Shown one piece after another: positions 10,919-23,230 of a DNA stretch of 64,000 nt. The first letter of the stretch is position 1. The number at the start of each line of letters is the position of its first letter. Both the position numbers and the translations under genes were made by a program. A model generated the notes under the pieces. It saw only the letters and a list, made by a program, of their open reading frames with translations, was not told where the DNA came from and made no database searches. Location of the stretch: contig OX485805.1 in assembly GCA_950295325.1 (NCBI GenBank), positions 32,415,501 through 32,479,500 of the forward strand, written 5' to 3'. The DNA is from Polytrichum commune (Eukaryota; Streptophyta; Polytrichopsida; Polytrichales; Polytrichaceae).

Positions 10919-13900
10919 ATGGCGACGAACTTCGGGTGCGGGGCGGGGGATTTGGTGACGTTGCAGAGTGCGTTTGGGGGGCAAGGGAATGCGACGTTGT
11001 TGCACGATTTCTTGTGCGGGAAGCTGGATGGCATCTCAACGCAGCTGGGATACACCAACCTGGCAGTGGACAACACCTACTTGCTGTTCTCGGCATACTT
11101 GGTGTTTGCGATGCAACTGGGTTTTGCGATGCTGTGTGCAGGCTCCGTGCGGGCCAAGAACACCATGAACATCATGCTCACGAATGTGCTGGACGCAGCC
11201 TGCGGCGGAATCTCCTATTACATCTTCGGATTCGCCTTCGCCTTCGGCCAGGGGCCTAATCCCAACGGCTTCATTGGTCACTTCAACTGGGGGTTGAACG
11301 GAATCCCAAGTTCCAGCTACGACTACAGCTTCTTCCTGTTCCAGTGGGCGTTCGCCATCGCGGCTGCGGGGATAACCTCCGGCTCGATTGCCGAAAGAAC
11401 ACAGTTTGTCGCGTACCTTGTCTACTCTTCGGTTTTGACAGGATTTGTGTACCCCATTGTGTCGCACTGGGTGTGGAGCACCGATGGATGGATGTCTGCG
11501 TCCAAAACCACGGGGCCAGGGGGTCTGTTGTTCGGAACCGGAGCCATCGACTTCGCAGGCTCCGGCGTTGTGCACATGGTGGGAGGGATTGCTGGCCTGT
11601 GGGGAGCTTTGATTGAAGGTCCTCGCATTGGGAGGTTCGATAAGAGCGGAAACTCCATGATCTTCCGTGGCCACTCGGCTACGCTGGTTGTGCTGGGAAC
11701 CTTTTTGTTGTGGTTCGGATGGTATGGGTTCAACCCCGGGAGCTTCGTCAAGATTCTGGTGCCGTATGCTGGTTTCCGAGGCAACTGGACTGGGGTGGGG
11801 AGAACTGCGGTGACTACCACTTTAGCGGGAAGCATGGCGGCCATCACCACTTTGTTTGCGAAGCGGGTGCTGGATGGCCACTGGAATGTGTTGGATGTTT
11901 GTAATGGTATGTTGGGAGGGTTCGCTGCCATCACTGCCTCTTGTGCGGTTGTCTCGCCTTGGGCGAGCATCATCTGTGGGTTTGGCTCCGCATGGGTGCT
12001 CATCGGACTCAACAGACTCGCAGGTAATATTTCTTCTAAAGGCTTCTTTCCGACTCTTGGTGCTGTTTTTGTTGTATGCGTTGGATGCTGCATTGAATAC
12101 AAGAGCGATGGTTGTTGTGCGCCTACCGGTGGAGACTCTTAATGGAATGTTGTTGTTGTGATGATTCGTGTGACGTTAAACAACGCCGAATTGGAGTTGT
12201 TGAACGGTGATGGGTTACGCGAACGAACAGATTGGTAGAAGTAGCTGCTGCTCGTTTTCATTGCTTCGTGATATGGGTTCGACACCGACTGAAATAACCA
12301 GTTGGCAGTTGTCGGATGGTTGTGTTGCAGTTATCTAACACCTCCGAGTTGAATTTCTTCCTTATCCACTGGAGACGAATCCAATTCAGATGTTTCTTTA
12401 CTGACATTGTATAGATCACTTCGTTCTCTGTTTGCGGTAATCTCTTCTTGCAGTGGACGAAATCATTTCGACTCGATGAATGTTGCTTTTGGTGTTTCGT
12501 GCGAAGTTAAAGAATACTGAAGTGGTTTTGTCACACGCTGGTGGGTGTGGCGAACAGATTCGTAGTAGCAGTTGTCGGTCACTTCCATTGCTCTCGGACT
12601 GTAGGTTTGACACCGAGTGAATTAAAACCAGTTGGACGGTTGTCGGTTGGGGTTTGTTGCGGTAAACACCTCCGAATTAAATTTTCCCTTGTCCACTGGA
12701 GACGAATCCAATTCAAACGTTTCTTTACTGACAATGCATACAAGATTTTGTTCTCTTTATTCGGCAATCTCTTATTGCACTCGACGAATCATTGCATCTC
12801 GATGAATCTTGCTTTCGATGTTTAGAGACGGTCGAATTGGATTCGTCGCTGGTGGGTTAGGCGAACAAATTTGTAGAAGCAGATGTCGGCCACTTCCATT
12901 GCCTTGTGACTACATGGTTGACACCGAGCGAATTTAAAACCGGTTGGATCGTTGTCGGTTGGTCCGAGTTGCGGTAACCACCTCCTAATTCGATTTGTCT
13001 CTGGTTCACTTGAGGCAAATCCAATTCAGACGTTTCTTACTGACGAATGCATAGAGGATTCCGTTCTTTGTTTTCGGTAATCTCTTATTTCAGTCGACGC
13101 ATTTCGATTCGATGAATCTTGCTTTTGGTGATTCGTGTGACGTTAATGACCACCGTATTGGATGTCGCTGGTGGGATTGAGCGAGCAGATTCGTAGAAGT
13201 GGGTGTCCCTCACTTCCATTGCTTGTGACTACGGGTTTGACACCGAGTGAATTCAAACCAGTTCGTGTTGCGGGAATCACCCCCGAATTCGACTTGTTTC
13301 TGGTCCACTAGAGACAAATCTATGTCAGTTATTTCTCACTGACAAAGCATAGAAGATTTTATTCTCTGAGTTCGTTAAATCTCATATTGCAGTCGAATCG
13401 ATAAATTGAGCTTTATGCATTTATGTCATAGTAGTCTCACATTAACGGCAATTGCTGCACTGGTGATCGAGTATCCCATTCTGGGGATGCGGTTCGGTGC
13501 ATTCCAGTTTCAATGCACTGATAATGACTTTGGCACTTTTTTTCCCCCCCCTTGTAGCTCGCTTGAAATTCGACGATCCTCTGGAAGCAGCTCAGCTCCA
13601 CGGCGGGTGCGGAGCATGGGGACTTCTATTCGTGGGTCTGTTCGCCGAGAAGAACTACGTACTAGAAATCTACGGCGGAGGCGACCGTCCTTACGGTCTC
13701 TTCATGGGCGGGGGAGGCAAGCTCCTGGCAGCTCAGATTGTGGAGATTCTCGTCATCGCCGGCTGGGTGACAGCCACCATGGGACCCCTCTTCTACGCGC
13801 TCCACAAGTTCCGTCTCCTGCGCATCAGCCCCGAAGACGAAATCGCAGGAATGGATGTCACCAGACACGGAGGCACAGCGTACATCCACGCCGATGGGTC

Positions 13901-13982
13901 CGAACACATGATGCACTTGAGCTCCATCAATGGCCTCAAGCGACCTAACGACCACAACGGCAATGACCAAACCCCCGTCTGA
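10919..13982 (+). CDS. AMT1: AMT1-type high-affinity ammonium transporter
   Basis: Plasma-membrane ammonium uptake protein of the AMT/Mep/Rh family. Exons are 10919-12023 and 13558-13982, joined in phase to 509 residues, normal for AMT1. The start is the ATG at 10919, because it begins the typical MATNF sequence. The family signature [16 protein letters not shown] is at 211-226, giving the first pore histidine (His219); the second lies in QLHGGCG (about His383). Eleven hydrophobic segments can be followed. The C-tail has GMDVTRHGG; the Thr at about 470 corresponds to the site whose phosphorylation closes Arabidopsis AMT1;1. Odd feature: a 1.5-kb intron splits the gene before ARLKFDDP, whereas most angiosperm AMT1 genes are intronless, and the intron is mostly tandem repeat. 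No breaks in the frame; identification is firm. Confidence 0.96.
12165..13410 (+). repeat. Four tandem ~320-bp units in the AMT1 intron
   Basis: The AMT1 intron holds four diverged direct repeats, recognisable by the AACAGATTNGTAGAAG anchor at about 12226, 12553, 12864 and 13184 (spacing 327, 311, 320). Each unit also carries TTGACACCGAGTGAATT and GTCCACTGGAGACGAATCC blocks and ends with an acceptor-like CTTATTGCAGTCGA segment (C-to-A or G-to-C variants in some). They fill about 1.2 kb of the 1.5-kb intron. Confidence 0.9.
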
Positions 13983-14451
13983 TTATTAATCTGATTCAAA
14001 GCTCAAGCAAGACAACCACGTCTCCGATCTTGGTGATGAAATTTGCACCTCTCGATCGAAAGCCAGTTAACCAACCTCAGACTTTCACCAAACCCTGTGT
14101 TAGATGCTTCTTCCTTTGTTAATCTGCTTTTTTGGTAAGCTCGAGGAGAGAGATTTATACTAAGGTGTGACTTAGAGGAGGATTATTAGAGGAAGGATTT
14201 GAGGTGTGCCCATGATTTGGGTTTATAGAGGATTCGCTGAGGGCTACAATTTATAGAGGCAGCAGCTAAGCAAGCTAGCAAGAAAGAATGAAAGAGAGAA
14301 AGAAAGGTGGGCAACCAGATTATGATGGTGGGCCTGCACCGCAGCAAGTCCTTTTGAAGATTTTTCTGCGGTTGCAACGTGACAGAGGAGAAGAAGGCTG
14401 TGCACAAGAGTTGCAAGCCACGCAAGTCATAGGCTTCCTGATTGTATATTA

Positions 14452-14457
14452 ATAAAC
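14452..14457 (+). terminator. Likely AMT1 poly(A) signal
   Basis: AATAAA occurs about 470 nt after the AMT1 stop and 57 nt before the transposon insertion site at 14514, so the transposon lies just beyond the transcript end. Confidence 0.5.
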
Positions 14458-15050
14458 AGCATTTCTTCTGATCCTTCCTTCACCAGTATCTGTTTTAAGG
14501 TATGCGGCTGTTAGGGCCGGTTCACACTATGCCCAAGTCGAGAGGAGAAGCCTTTGGGCTAAAAAAGTATATTAAAATAATCCACTTAGAAGCCTTTGGC
14601 TGGTCATAGTGTAAAGTCCCAAAGAACGAGTCCAAAGGCCAAACCCCATACCATTTGCAAAACTTTGAAATCACTACTTGGTACATGAATGGAGGAATTT
14701 TCTGAAATTTTCCTCTCTCACTCCTTAACCATGGATTCTAGAAGGGAACACATCCTTGTTCTCCTTTCGGTCTTTATGGTTATGAAGTACGTTATTGTGG
14801 GCATTTTGCAAACAAAATGTCCAAATGATGATGATGACGGTATTTATTACACAAGGGCAGAGGGTGGATTTGGGAAGGTCTTGTTGGCGTTGTGAGAGAT
14901 ATGGAGGGTTTTTGGAGCAAACACTTATGGGATCATTTTCGGAGAGGGAATGTAAGCGTCGAATGAGGGTGAGTTATTTGCATTCAAATACTTATGTATT
15001 TTTTTGGGGCCTATTTTGAAGAAAAAAAAATACACATCTTAGAGAGAATA

Positions 15051-16152
15051 TTAATGTTGAATGTAGAGTTGTGGTAACTTTGTTTCGATTGGCAACTGAG
15101 AATACATTAAGAATGATTGGAGATGTATACGGCATAGGGTTGAATACAACTTTAGAAAATTGTGAGAGAATGTTGTGAGGCTATTAGAATTCAGCTACGA
15201 CCATTGGTTTTTTCAAAACCGACACTTGCGATGATGAAAGATATAGCTTCTGGATTTGAGGCATTGCATGACATTGCTTTCATATTAGGAGCAATAGATG
15301 GCAACCATATACACATTCTAGCACCCTCCCATGATCCATGTAGCATATTACAATAGAAAATGATTTTATTCATGTTTACTTCAAGGAGTTGTAGATGCGG
15401 ATCGTAAATTTTGGGACTATGATTTTGGATGGGCCGGGATGATACATGATTAGGTATTGTTTCAGAAATCTGAAATTAAGAAGAAAACTATGAGAGGTTT
15501 GTTTTTACCATTCAAATTTATTGGAGACGCAGCCTATGCAATGCGGCCTTAGTTTCATTCACCTTTTAAGGGTGAAATGGACGGTTTACCTAGAAGGAAA
15601 GCCCATTGGAATTTTATCCAATCAAGCACCCATATAACCGTGGAAAAGACATTCGGTATTCTCAAAGGAAGATGGCGGATTTTACTGAAGATAATTGATA
15701 TACCGCTCTGGAATGTACCGGATATTGTTACCGTAGCCTTTTGTCTACACAATTTATGTATAATTCAGAAGGATGAATTTAATATGGAATGGACGGTAGA
15801 TGCAAAGAAATATTTGCAAGAGGAGGCTAATAGGTATTTAGGGAATTTACAGAATATTGACATGTTTAAGGCCCTTAAAGCATCTTTGAGGGAAATGAAA
15901 GAATTACAGAAGATAAATCCCGAAGCCGAGGAGACATCATTCATTGAAATGGAGGAAGAGGAAGAAGTAAAAGGTGTAAATGATGAAGGCGAAGAAACAA
16001 AGGTGGAGCATAAAAAAAACATGAAGCAAATGTTGGCTGAAGTAACCCGTGTGCATTTACTATTAGCAAAGACTTTTTACAAGGCTCATTTAGCCCAAAA
16101 ATCAACTCTTCGATTTGAGGGTTGCAACTATGATACTTCTAGTTCTGAATAA
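15051..16152 (+). pseudogene. PIF/Harbinger DDE transposase, disrupted
   Basis: The reading frame resembles the DDE_Tnp_4 nuclease of PIF/Harbinger elements, which cuts and re-integrates the element DNA. The three acidic positions can be placed: GAIDGNHIHI (first Asp, about 15285-15315), GDAAYAMRP (second Asp, about 15520-15550) and VEKTFGILKGRWR (Glu, about 15640-15680). Family text VPDIV...HNLC follows. It is broken by a one-base shift near 15165 (from the TLENC frame to the RECCEAI frame), by stops near 15354, 15450 and 15550, and the start is unclear. The 191-codon frame from 15577 keeps the C-terminal half, ending in an acidic tail. It is a decayed gene. Confidence 0.88.
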
Positions 16153-16244
16153 GAGTAGTAATTTGGACTAGAGTTTGTTAATGAGACGGTGAAATTGGTG
16201 ATCTACCCTCTCTAATAGTTCATTTGTTCTTTCAAAATTTTTTA

Positions 16245-17401
16245 TCAATCCAATGCTGGTTTCAACCATTTTTTCTCAAAAATTTCAATTGATATTTTCT
16301 GAAAATTATTCTTTGTCTTTGATATTGATGGAGGGGTGGATATTGGGGCACTGTCTACTTCTGGAGAATAATTGGTTGGAAAATCTGCACTATCATTTGT
16401 TGTAGCTGATACGTGCTTGAAAACTTGGCCGGCTTGATGGTACCATTGATCTAGAGCATTGTAAAATTTACTCTCTTGCCGGTTGTTGTTTGAAATACCG
16501 TTTGTAAGTTTGTTTTTTTTGTAAGAAGCAAAAATTTGATTAAATTTCTTACGGCACACTTGGGTTGTTCGGTTAAACTTGGGGAGCATAACTACCATCC
16601 TTGCATGAAGCCGCACCCATGTATTAAATCCTGTATTCAAAACAGTGAAACAATAAGAGAAACAATCAAAATTTGTATCAGAAAAAAAACAATTTCAGCA
16701 AATGTAGGGGAGGAGATGAATGGATTGGGAGGTATGTAAAGGGAGGTGATGGCCATGTGATCACCATGTGGGTTGGTGGGAAGAAGGCATCCTTGCCGGA
16801 AAGGCTCCCCTCCGTAAGGGGAGGGTACGAGGCTCGATTCCCAATGGCGACATTTGCACGAATCCATATGGGGGGATAGGGGGGCCTAGGGCCTGGGGCC
16901 GGGACACGAGCGCGTGGCGAAGGTAAATGCCTTTAGGCCTCACAAATCCTCAAAATTCCTCAAAATCTGAAATTTTCTTTGCAAAAAAATCTAGTTAGGT
17001 TTAGGGTTACTCACCTTGTTTTTTGCCGTTTCTTTCAAACTCGGGCTCCATCTCCCCCTTCAAAGCAATGAATTGATACACCTCTGAATCTAGCGAATTC
17101 CGATTTTCTTCTTCTCCTTCAACTTTTACTTCAATTTGTGTAGGTTCTTCTTTGGAGCAACCTTCTTGCTTGGGGCAGCTCTTTTCTTTGAACTCCCTAT
17201 TATCTCACAATCCTTCTCTTCTTCAACACTTCTCTCTTCAACTGTCTCAATCCTCTCAACTTCCACCTCTTTCTCTCTTTCTTCTCTTGTAGGTGCTGAA
17301 TATGGTCGAAATGCACCAAAAGAGTTCACACTCAAAACATTATCTAACCCCATCCACCTCTCTTGGCTAAAGAACTCTCCGTTTTGAGAAAATTGCTCCA
17401 T
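16245..17401 (-). pseudogene. Harbinger ORF1-like (Myb/trihelix) protein, split
   Basis: On the minus strand, 17401-17126 encodes an N-terminal piece (MEQFSQNGEFF...), and 16640-16245 encodes a Trp/basic segment (TWVRLHARM...CRKKFNQIFASYKKNK...SKFYNALDQWYH) typical of the helix-turn-helix protein that partners the PIF/Harbinger transposase in binding its ends. A one-base shift near 17150 separates the first piece from its continuation (PTQIEVKVEGEE...GKKQ, then GTGAGT at about 17013). The gap between the two parts holds the tRNA-like insert at about 16735-16930. Probably no longer functional. Confidence 0.7.
16735..16930 (+). mobile_element. Possible SINE-like insert inside the transposon
   Basis: The block is more GC-rich than its host and contains GAGGCTCGATTCCC, close to the Pol III B-box consensus GGTTCGANTCC, preceded by a short stem (CTCCCCTCC/GGGGAGGG) reminiscent of a tRNA arm. 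A clear A box, poly(A)/T tail and target duplication were not found, so the call is weak. Confidence 0.3.
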
Positions 17402-17949
17402 GAAAAAAAAATTGCGAATTTTTTTTGAATCAAACCAGCAAAAACAAGGGCAAAAAAAAAATGAACCAAAAACAAGGGCACAAGAGAAAGAGGGCGAGAA
17501 GAGAGAGACGACCCACTTTATCCCTGGACAAAATTTGCCTTTTCCATCTAACGGTCTAGATCTTGTCAGATTTTGAATATTTTAATGAAAAAAAAGTTCG
17601 GCCTCTTGACGGAAGTTTGGGTTGAGCATTTTGCTTGACCCAAACTTTGCTCGAGAGGCCGAACTCTTGGCGCCAAAACTTCCTAAAAGTGCTACCACCT
17701 AGGCTCTTTGGGAGGCGACATCCTTTGGACTTCGGCCTCTAGTGTGAAGGCCGAGAGGACGGCCTTTGGACATTTCTGCATTTTCATTGGTCCAAACGCT
17801 TCTCCTCTCGAACTTTGGCCATAGTGTGAACCGGCCCTTATTCGTCTCATTTTCCTTGTCCTCCATTTTCTATTGATTAGATATTATGCCTTCAAATTCA
17901 TGTTGCAATCGCAAATCTATGATGAAGCATCAATAAAAATCAGATCGAA

Positions 17950-19230
17950 TATTGGACCTCCCCTAATATCAGAAGTGCATGTTTGTAGATTCCTTAACAG
18001 AATACATAGGTCCTCCCAATTGTGTTCACTATGGAGTGTGGAGTAATTATTAAAATTTAAAGACATTCCAATCTATTCGAAACATGTGGTTTCATGGTGT
18101 TTGTTCTTTGTTCTTTCACACACACCAATCAAATATGGGTCTCCGAATAAGATAAGTGACCGAATAACACCCGCATACCTTACTGTTTTTCTTGCTTACT
18201 GTCATGAAGGATTACTCTGCTTATTATTCGTTGTCTACAGGGTTAATGCCTATTCAATTTGAGTTTCTGTTGGTAGGGCTTTGTTTGTATTTTGTGAAGC
18301 AGCTCGTTTCGCTAGTTACATATGAACTGGTTGAGTTTGAGAAATAACCGGTTGAAGTACCACCGATCAATTCAGTGGAATTTAGAGAATATACCTCAAA
18401 TGAAAAAAGAAAATCAACAGATGTCTAACATGCTATAACCGGTTGGACTTGGAAACACTCGGACCTCGACTGATTATGCCTAAAATCCAGTGTTCGGTTG
18501 AGATGATCGTAGTGTTTGCAAGTCCAACCGGCTACATGTTGACATCCTCCAGTTTTCCTTTATTAAATTGGGGTATATTCTTCTATGAATTCCTCTAAAA
18601 TGATCTGTGATTTTCCTGCAGTCTTGATGAACTTCAACCGCTTATTATTTCTCAAACTCAATCAGTTCATCTGTAACTATCATAACTGCCGGTTCTCCCC
18701 CCGATCATAGCTAACATCTCCCCGGACACTGTCTCTCTCAAACGTGTGTGGAGAAGCTGGTGATTCCTCTCCTCATACCTTGGAGCTAGGTCTGAAAAGT
18801 CCTTGTTGAACTCGAAAATTTCTGCACTGATGTTGTTTTCTGACTTATTATTCAGGTGTTTGGAGGACAGATTTTTGATGACACATTTCACCTCCAATAC
18901 ACCTGAATTGCGAAGTGACTTACCACCAGGAGACAGACAGACAGAAGAAGACGCCAATGTGCAGAGAGGGTCGGAGTTCAATGCCAGAAGGTTGTGAATT
19001 ATCTCTCCTGGAAGGTAGTTTGGGTCTTTTCGTGCTCATCAAATGGTCATATAGGATCCCCCAATTATGTTGACTATTGAATTTAGGATTATTGATGCAT
19101 TTTGAACAAGTAATCCAATCTCTTTTAAACACGTCCCTTTATTATGTCCATTCTTGGATTCACACTTAACCACATCTCACTCAAATATATGTGTCCAATT
19201 AGGATAATTAGGTAACCAAATTAGGTGCGT
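17950..19230. repeat. Dispersed repeat cluster with inverted arms
   Basis: Two diverged copies of one sequence lie at about 17970-18190 and 18990-19230; a third is at 53930-54120. Between them, 18322-18480 and 18495-18680 are inverted copies of a ~190-bp unit recognisable by AACCGGTTGGACTTG and GTTGAGTTTGAGAAAT. The same unit recurs at 20150-20420 (two direct copies), 44720-45135 (inverted pair) and 54360-54520. No coding sequence seen. Confidence 0.65.
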
Positions 19231-19392
19231 CTACCTAAGAGAAAAGTTATGTCATTTTTGTAATTAAACAATGTTCTCATATATTTGGAAATGTTGCAAT
19301 TAGATGACCTTGTGTATGGAACTCCATCAAACTTGGAGTAGGAAGCATTTCTAAGTTGAAAAAATTTAGCAGGTGCTCATTTATCTTACTTA

Positions 19393-19775
19393 GGGCCAAT
19401 TCACATGGGCTCCCAAGTCCCAAGTTCCACTCATGTTAGCAAGTCCCAACATGGAGGCAAAGTCCCAACTTTTGAGTGTCAAGAAACCATTAAAATATGG
19501 TTAATCATCATTAAAGTCGGATCTTGATTATTTTATGCAAAAATACTAGCGGGACTTGTGTTGAGAGTTGGGTCTAGGTTTTTGCTCAACCGAACTCTCA
19601 ACACAAGTCCCAAGCCTCACCTCCACATTAGGCATTTGTGTCATACTTGGGACTTAGGACTTGGGACCTCTATGAAGTGGTAAGTCCCAACTTCCATGCT
19701 CTCAGTGGTTGAGATTGCACAGATTGATCTCAAGTGACTTGGGACTTAGGACTTGGACCTTGTGTGAACTGGCCC
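19393..19775. mobile_element. Second PIF/Harbinger-type MITE family
   Basis: A 383-bp element starts GGGCCAATTCACATGGGC and ends with GTGTGAACTGGCCC, flanked by TTA at 19390-19392 and 19776-19778. The interior is built of repeated CAAGTCCCAA blocks and their complements. Its tips (GGGCC..TTCACA) match those of the 3.3-kb transposon and of the other MITE family, but the interior differs. No coding capacity. Confidence 0.85.
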
Positions 19776-20149
19776 TTATTGACCATTTGAAATTTGTCCT
19801 TCTCTTTTCACGAGTAGGTTATAGAAAACCTCGAGCAAAGTGCAAAATACCTTCAATCATCCTACTACAGAAGTCATGATTGGAAACAATATATTTTGAT
19901 ACAATGACATAACATTGTTAAGTAGTGTGCGTTCGATTAAAGTGGGTCCCGAGATTATAACCATGGATGCTGCAGCTAGTGCAGATTCAGATTCTCAAGG
20001 CCCACTTTGATTGAACGGACGCTGCTTAGTAATATTAGGGAAACTTGTCAAGCTCAGAAATTGATGAGTGTCTCTGCAGTGCTTGGATTGTTGATGATAA
20101 TGGGGAGCACCAATCGTCCCCACTTTCGTTGCAAAATTATGTAGAAGTT

Positions 20150-20420
20150 TAGAGGAATTGATAGAATATACCCCAATCTAATAAAGGAAAACCAGAGGAT
20201 GTCAACATGTAACCGGTTGGACTTGCAAACACTAGGATAATCTCAACCAACTATGCCCAAAAATCTCCCCGATCACTGTACCAATCATTTCAGAGGAAGC
20301 TATGGAACATATCTCACATTAATAAAGAAAAAGCGAAAGGATCACAACATGCAACCTGGTTGGACTTGGAAACACTAGGGTTTTGACCAATCATGCCCAA
20401 ATATCTCCCCCCGACACTGG
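20150..20420 (-). repeat. Two direct copies of the AACCGGTTGGACTTG repeat unit
   Basis: Two half-units of the dispersed repeat described at 17950-19230, in the same orientation, each ending in the GTTGGACTTG(C/G)AAACACTAGG block followed by CCCAAA(A/T)ATCTCCCC. No gene. Confidence 0.6.
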
Positions 20421-20429
20421 GACTTGCTT

Positions 20430-23225
20430 GTCACTTGATTAGAATTTGGTACATAGAAGGGTACATTTCATCATGCACATAATATGTATATGAGTAGTAC
20501 ATGATAAATGTATACGGAATGGATGAGACTGGCAAAAGGGTGCAAGCATGCAGGAATCAACCAGAAATGACATTTCAAAGTCCATTTAGTATCCCTATCC
20601 ACTGTAGGAAAAAGGAAGCATCTATCTCACACCCTCAAACATACAATTTTATTTATTTATTTTTTCATAAACCTAACACATGCTACCTTGCCACCTTACT
20701 ACCTTATAGTCTAAAGAATGTCTCACATCATTCATTCATTCATTCATGCATGAGTTAAGCTAAATTGAAGCATTGTGTATTGCCAATGTACTCAAAAGTC
20801 CAGAAGTCCTTATAAGCACATGAGTTGTGGATACACTCTTGCATTTTAGAAACCTTTCGTGTAGCACCCACTATGAGCCACAAACTAGGTTCACTACTAC
20901 AAACTGGGTGCCCATGGTGAGCACATTTACAAATTTACACAACATGCGACAGTGTTCAAGGCACATACTTAAAAGTCCATAAATCCACTTGAACCTATTA
21001 ATTTTTGTATACAAATCATTTGGACATATTCTGTACTTATGTATCCACATAAAAGTGTCTTCATTATCTCTATGTCTTAATTGAACGAATCATACGATAT
21101 AAAAGTTAATCAAATGGTGCAACTTAAATTGCAGTGTGACATTCCTTGATGTAAAATAAATAGCATTATCATTAGATGACATGGTATAAGTCTGTTCGTC
21201 TAAAAGCCACCCCATATGCGTGGTGGATATGTGACAAGATTGGGTGTAATGCCTACTTGTGATAGGTGTACTGGGTTAGTTAGGTTGTTGGAAAGTTAGG
21301 GCTAGTTTACATTGTTGGTGATGACAAGGGAGGGGGAGAATGGGGTTGGATGTTTGTTGTGTTTATGTTTGTTTAGGATATTGGGGGGGGGGGGGGGGGG
21401 TGAAAAGGGTGAGGTCTGTAAGTTGCTTGATAGAGGCTAAACCCTAAACCCTAAATCCCTACACCTCAGACACTGGTCGTGATAATAATTAGAGGGTGGT
21501 TTTCTAGCCACGGGATCTAGTGGCTTCGATTAGAGGGAGATATGTGTTGCATTTGTTTTGGATTGAGTTCTCTGTACATCAGTCATGATAAGATGTGAAT
21601 TGTATAAATTAGATGGTGTGGGATGGGGAGGGTTGAGTGGGGGGCTCTAATGCTGGTGAGGTGCCTAATGCGCAAAGTATATGTGGTGTTAGTCTAGCCA
21701 GGCAGTGGCACTGTGGAGTGGGACATACGCACGGCAGTAGCCATGAATCATGTAGCGGTCTTGAATTGAAGAAGATGTTCCAAAACATAATCTAGTAAGA
21801 ACAGAATGTGAGAAGTTTTCACACAAGTTTACATGCAATGGTGACAGAAGGAGAGCTTTTACGGTCCAACCTATGCCTCTTTGTATTCTCCTTGGTGTAC
21901 ATATGCCTCAGTATTGGGCTTATAAGGCCTGCCCCTTCAATTAATCTCATCCTTGCAAACTCCAAACTGGACTCGAGAGAGAGGTTGACATAAATCAGAC
22001 CTCTCCTTTAAAGAAATGCAGCAGATGTAGTGTAGACATGCATAATAATCAACAATCTTTGAAGCTGATGTGAATTACCTTGTACTGCTGCACCACTATC
22101 GTTTGACATCTTTTCTCATATAAATTATACTGCTGTACCTCTTTGAATGGTGTAGCCATGTCGAATTTGTTAGAAATCCTTGAAAACCTTGAACAACCAG
22201 AATCACAGGGCAAACTTGGATCCATCACAAAAACCTAAGGTTGTGATTTTCTGCAAAACATGTGACCATGATAGTGTCACCTCTGAATGATGCATAACCC
22301 TGATGTTTAAACCTGACGTAGTGATTGATATGATTTTCTCACGATATCAATTTTCCCAGTCGTCTAGATTCTAAATATGTCAATGCATGTAAGATCAAAG
22401 AATGGACACCAAAAAGATGTGTTATAATAGACATTGAACTTTGGGTTCAGAATCCGTTTTCCATTTTGGATTCAATAGTCAACATAATTGGCGGGGACCT
22501 ACATGACCATTTGTTGAGAAAGAAAATCTTAACTTTGAAGATGAATAAGATATTCATAAGCTCCGAAAATCATGAGGAAAAATGGCCATGGACACTAATT
22601 AGATTTGCTAATCACCTCACGCTGATTGCGTGTTTCATATCCTACAAGAAGTGGGTGCAGAGTTTTTAAGGCCCATTTACAGGCGTGGAGCATTCCATTC
22701 AACTCACAGAAATCTACAGTGACGTTACCATAACTGAGCAGATAACCATGGTAGCCTTCCAAGTGCTGTAGGTGATACAAAAGGCAACACCTGAATCCAG
22801 TGCTAAGATGACCTAAATTAGCCTTTGCTTCTTCCTTCACAATGCAGCAAAAATTCCTCCCTTGAAAAGACAGGAGGATGAATCTATGAACAGAGAATCA
22901 GTATCCTTTTAAAGTTTGCTTCCATAATTTCTAAGATTGTAAGAAGGATGCAGCCCGCGCAAGCAGGCAAGCACTCCTCAAAATCGCAGAACAGAATTTG
23001 CTCATGAGGTTCTATTTCATCTCAAGAGAAAAATAAAAATAAAATCATGTGTATTTGTCTATCAGACTAGAGCTGTGTTTCATGTCTCTTTGACTCTGAG
23101 CAGGCCAACGAATGGATCTCGGGCGTAATGTAAATTTGTATATTTTTTAGGTACCATGTGCGATCAATCTTACATAATCAGATGTCTTACAAAATTGCAA
23201 CAAGTCGACTTGATATCATTCCGCA
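20430..23225. other. Intergenic stretch without a recognised gene
   Basis: No protein family recognised. It contains an 18-base G run at 21383-21400, a telomere-like block (CTAAACCCTAAACCCTAAAT) near 21429, and a repeat at about 22380-22665 that recurs, diverged, in the last CER3 intron (about 55770-56120). Open frames here are short and without family resemblance. Confidence 0.5.
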
Positions 23226-23230
23226 AGAAC

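Larger units (their letters stand above)
14514..17837. mobile_element. Full-length PIF/Harbinger transposon, decayed
   Basis: A 3324-bp element is bounded by long imperfect inverted repeats starting GGGCCGGTTCACACTATG and flanked by TTA at 14511-14513 and 17838-17840, the expected PIF/Harbinger target duplication. It holds the two genes typical of this superfamily in convergent orientation: a DDE transposase (+, 15051-16152) and a Myb/trihelix-like ORF1 protein (-, 16245-17401). Both are disrupted, so the copy is probably not autonomous now. It sits downstream of AMT1. Short internal GGCCTTTGG-type repeats lie near each end. Confidence 0.92.

Noticed and set aside
10699-11096. Arg/Glu- and Ser/Leu-repeat frames around 10.8 kb
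   Set aside because: They are translations of the (GA)n tract in the AMT1 leader.
11036-12102. Long antisense frames (212 and 226 codons) opposite AMT1
   Set aside because: They overlap the firm AMT1 exon, arise from its GC-rich codon use, and resemble no protein.
12165-13410. CRISPR-like array
   Set aside because: Units are long, diverged direct repeats without short identical repeats and unique spacers, inside a plant intron.
16798-16880. A functional tRNA gene
   Set aside because: Only a B-box-like segment is present; no cloverleaf with anticodon and acceptor stems could be drawn.
21429-21455. Interstitial telomere
   Set aside because: Only two to three CCCTAAA units; better described as a telo-box-like motif.
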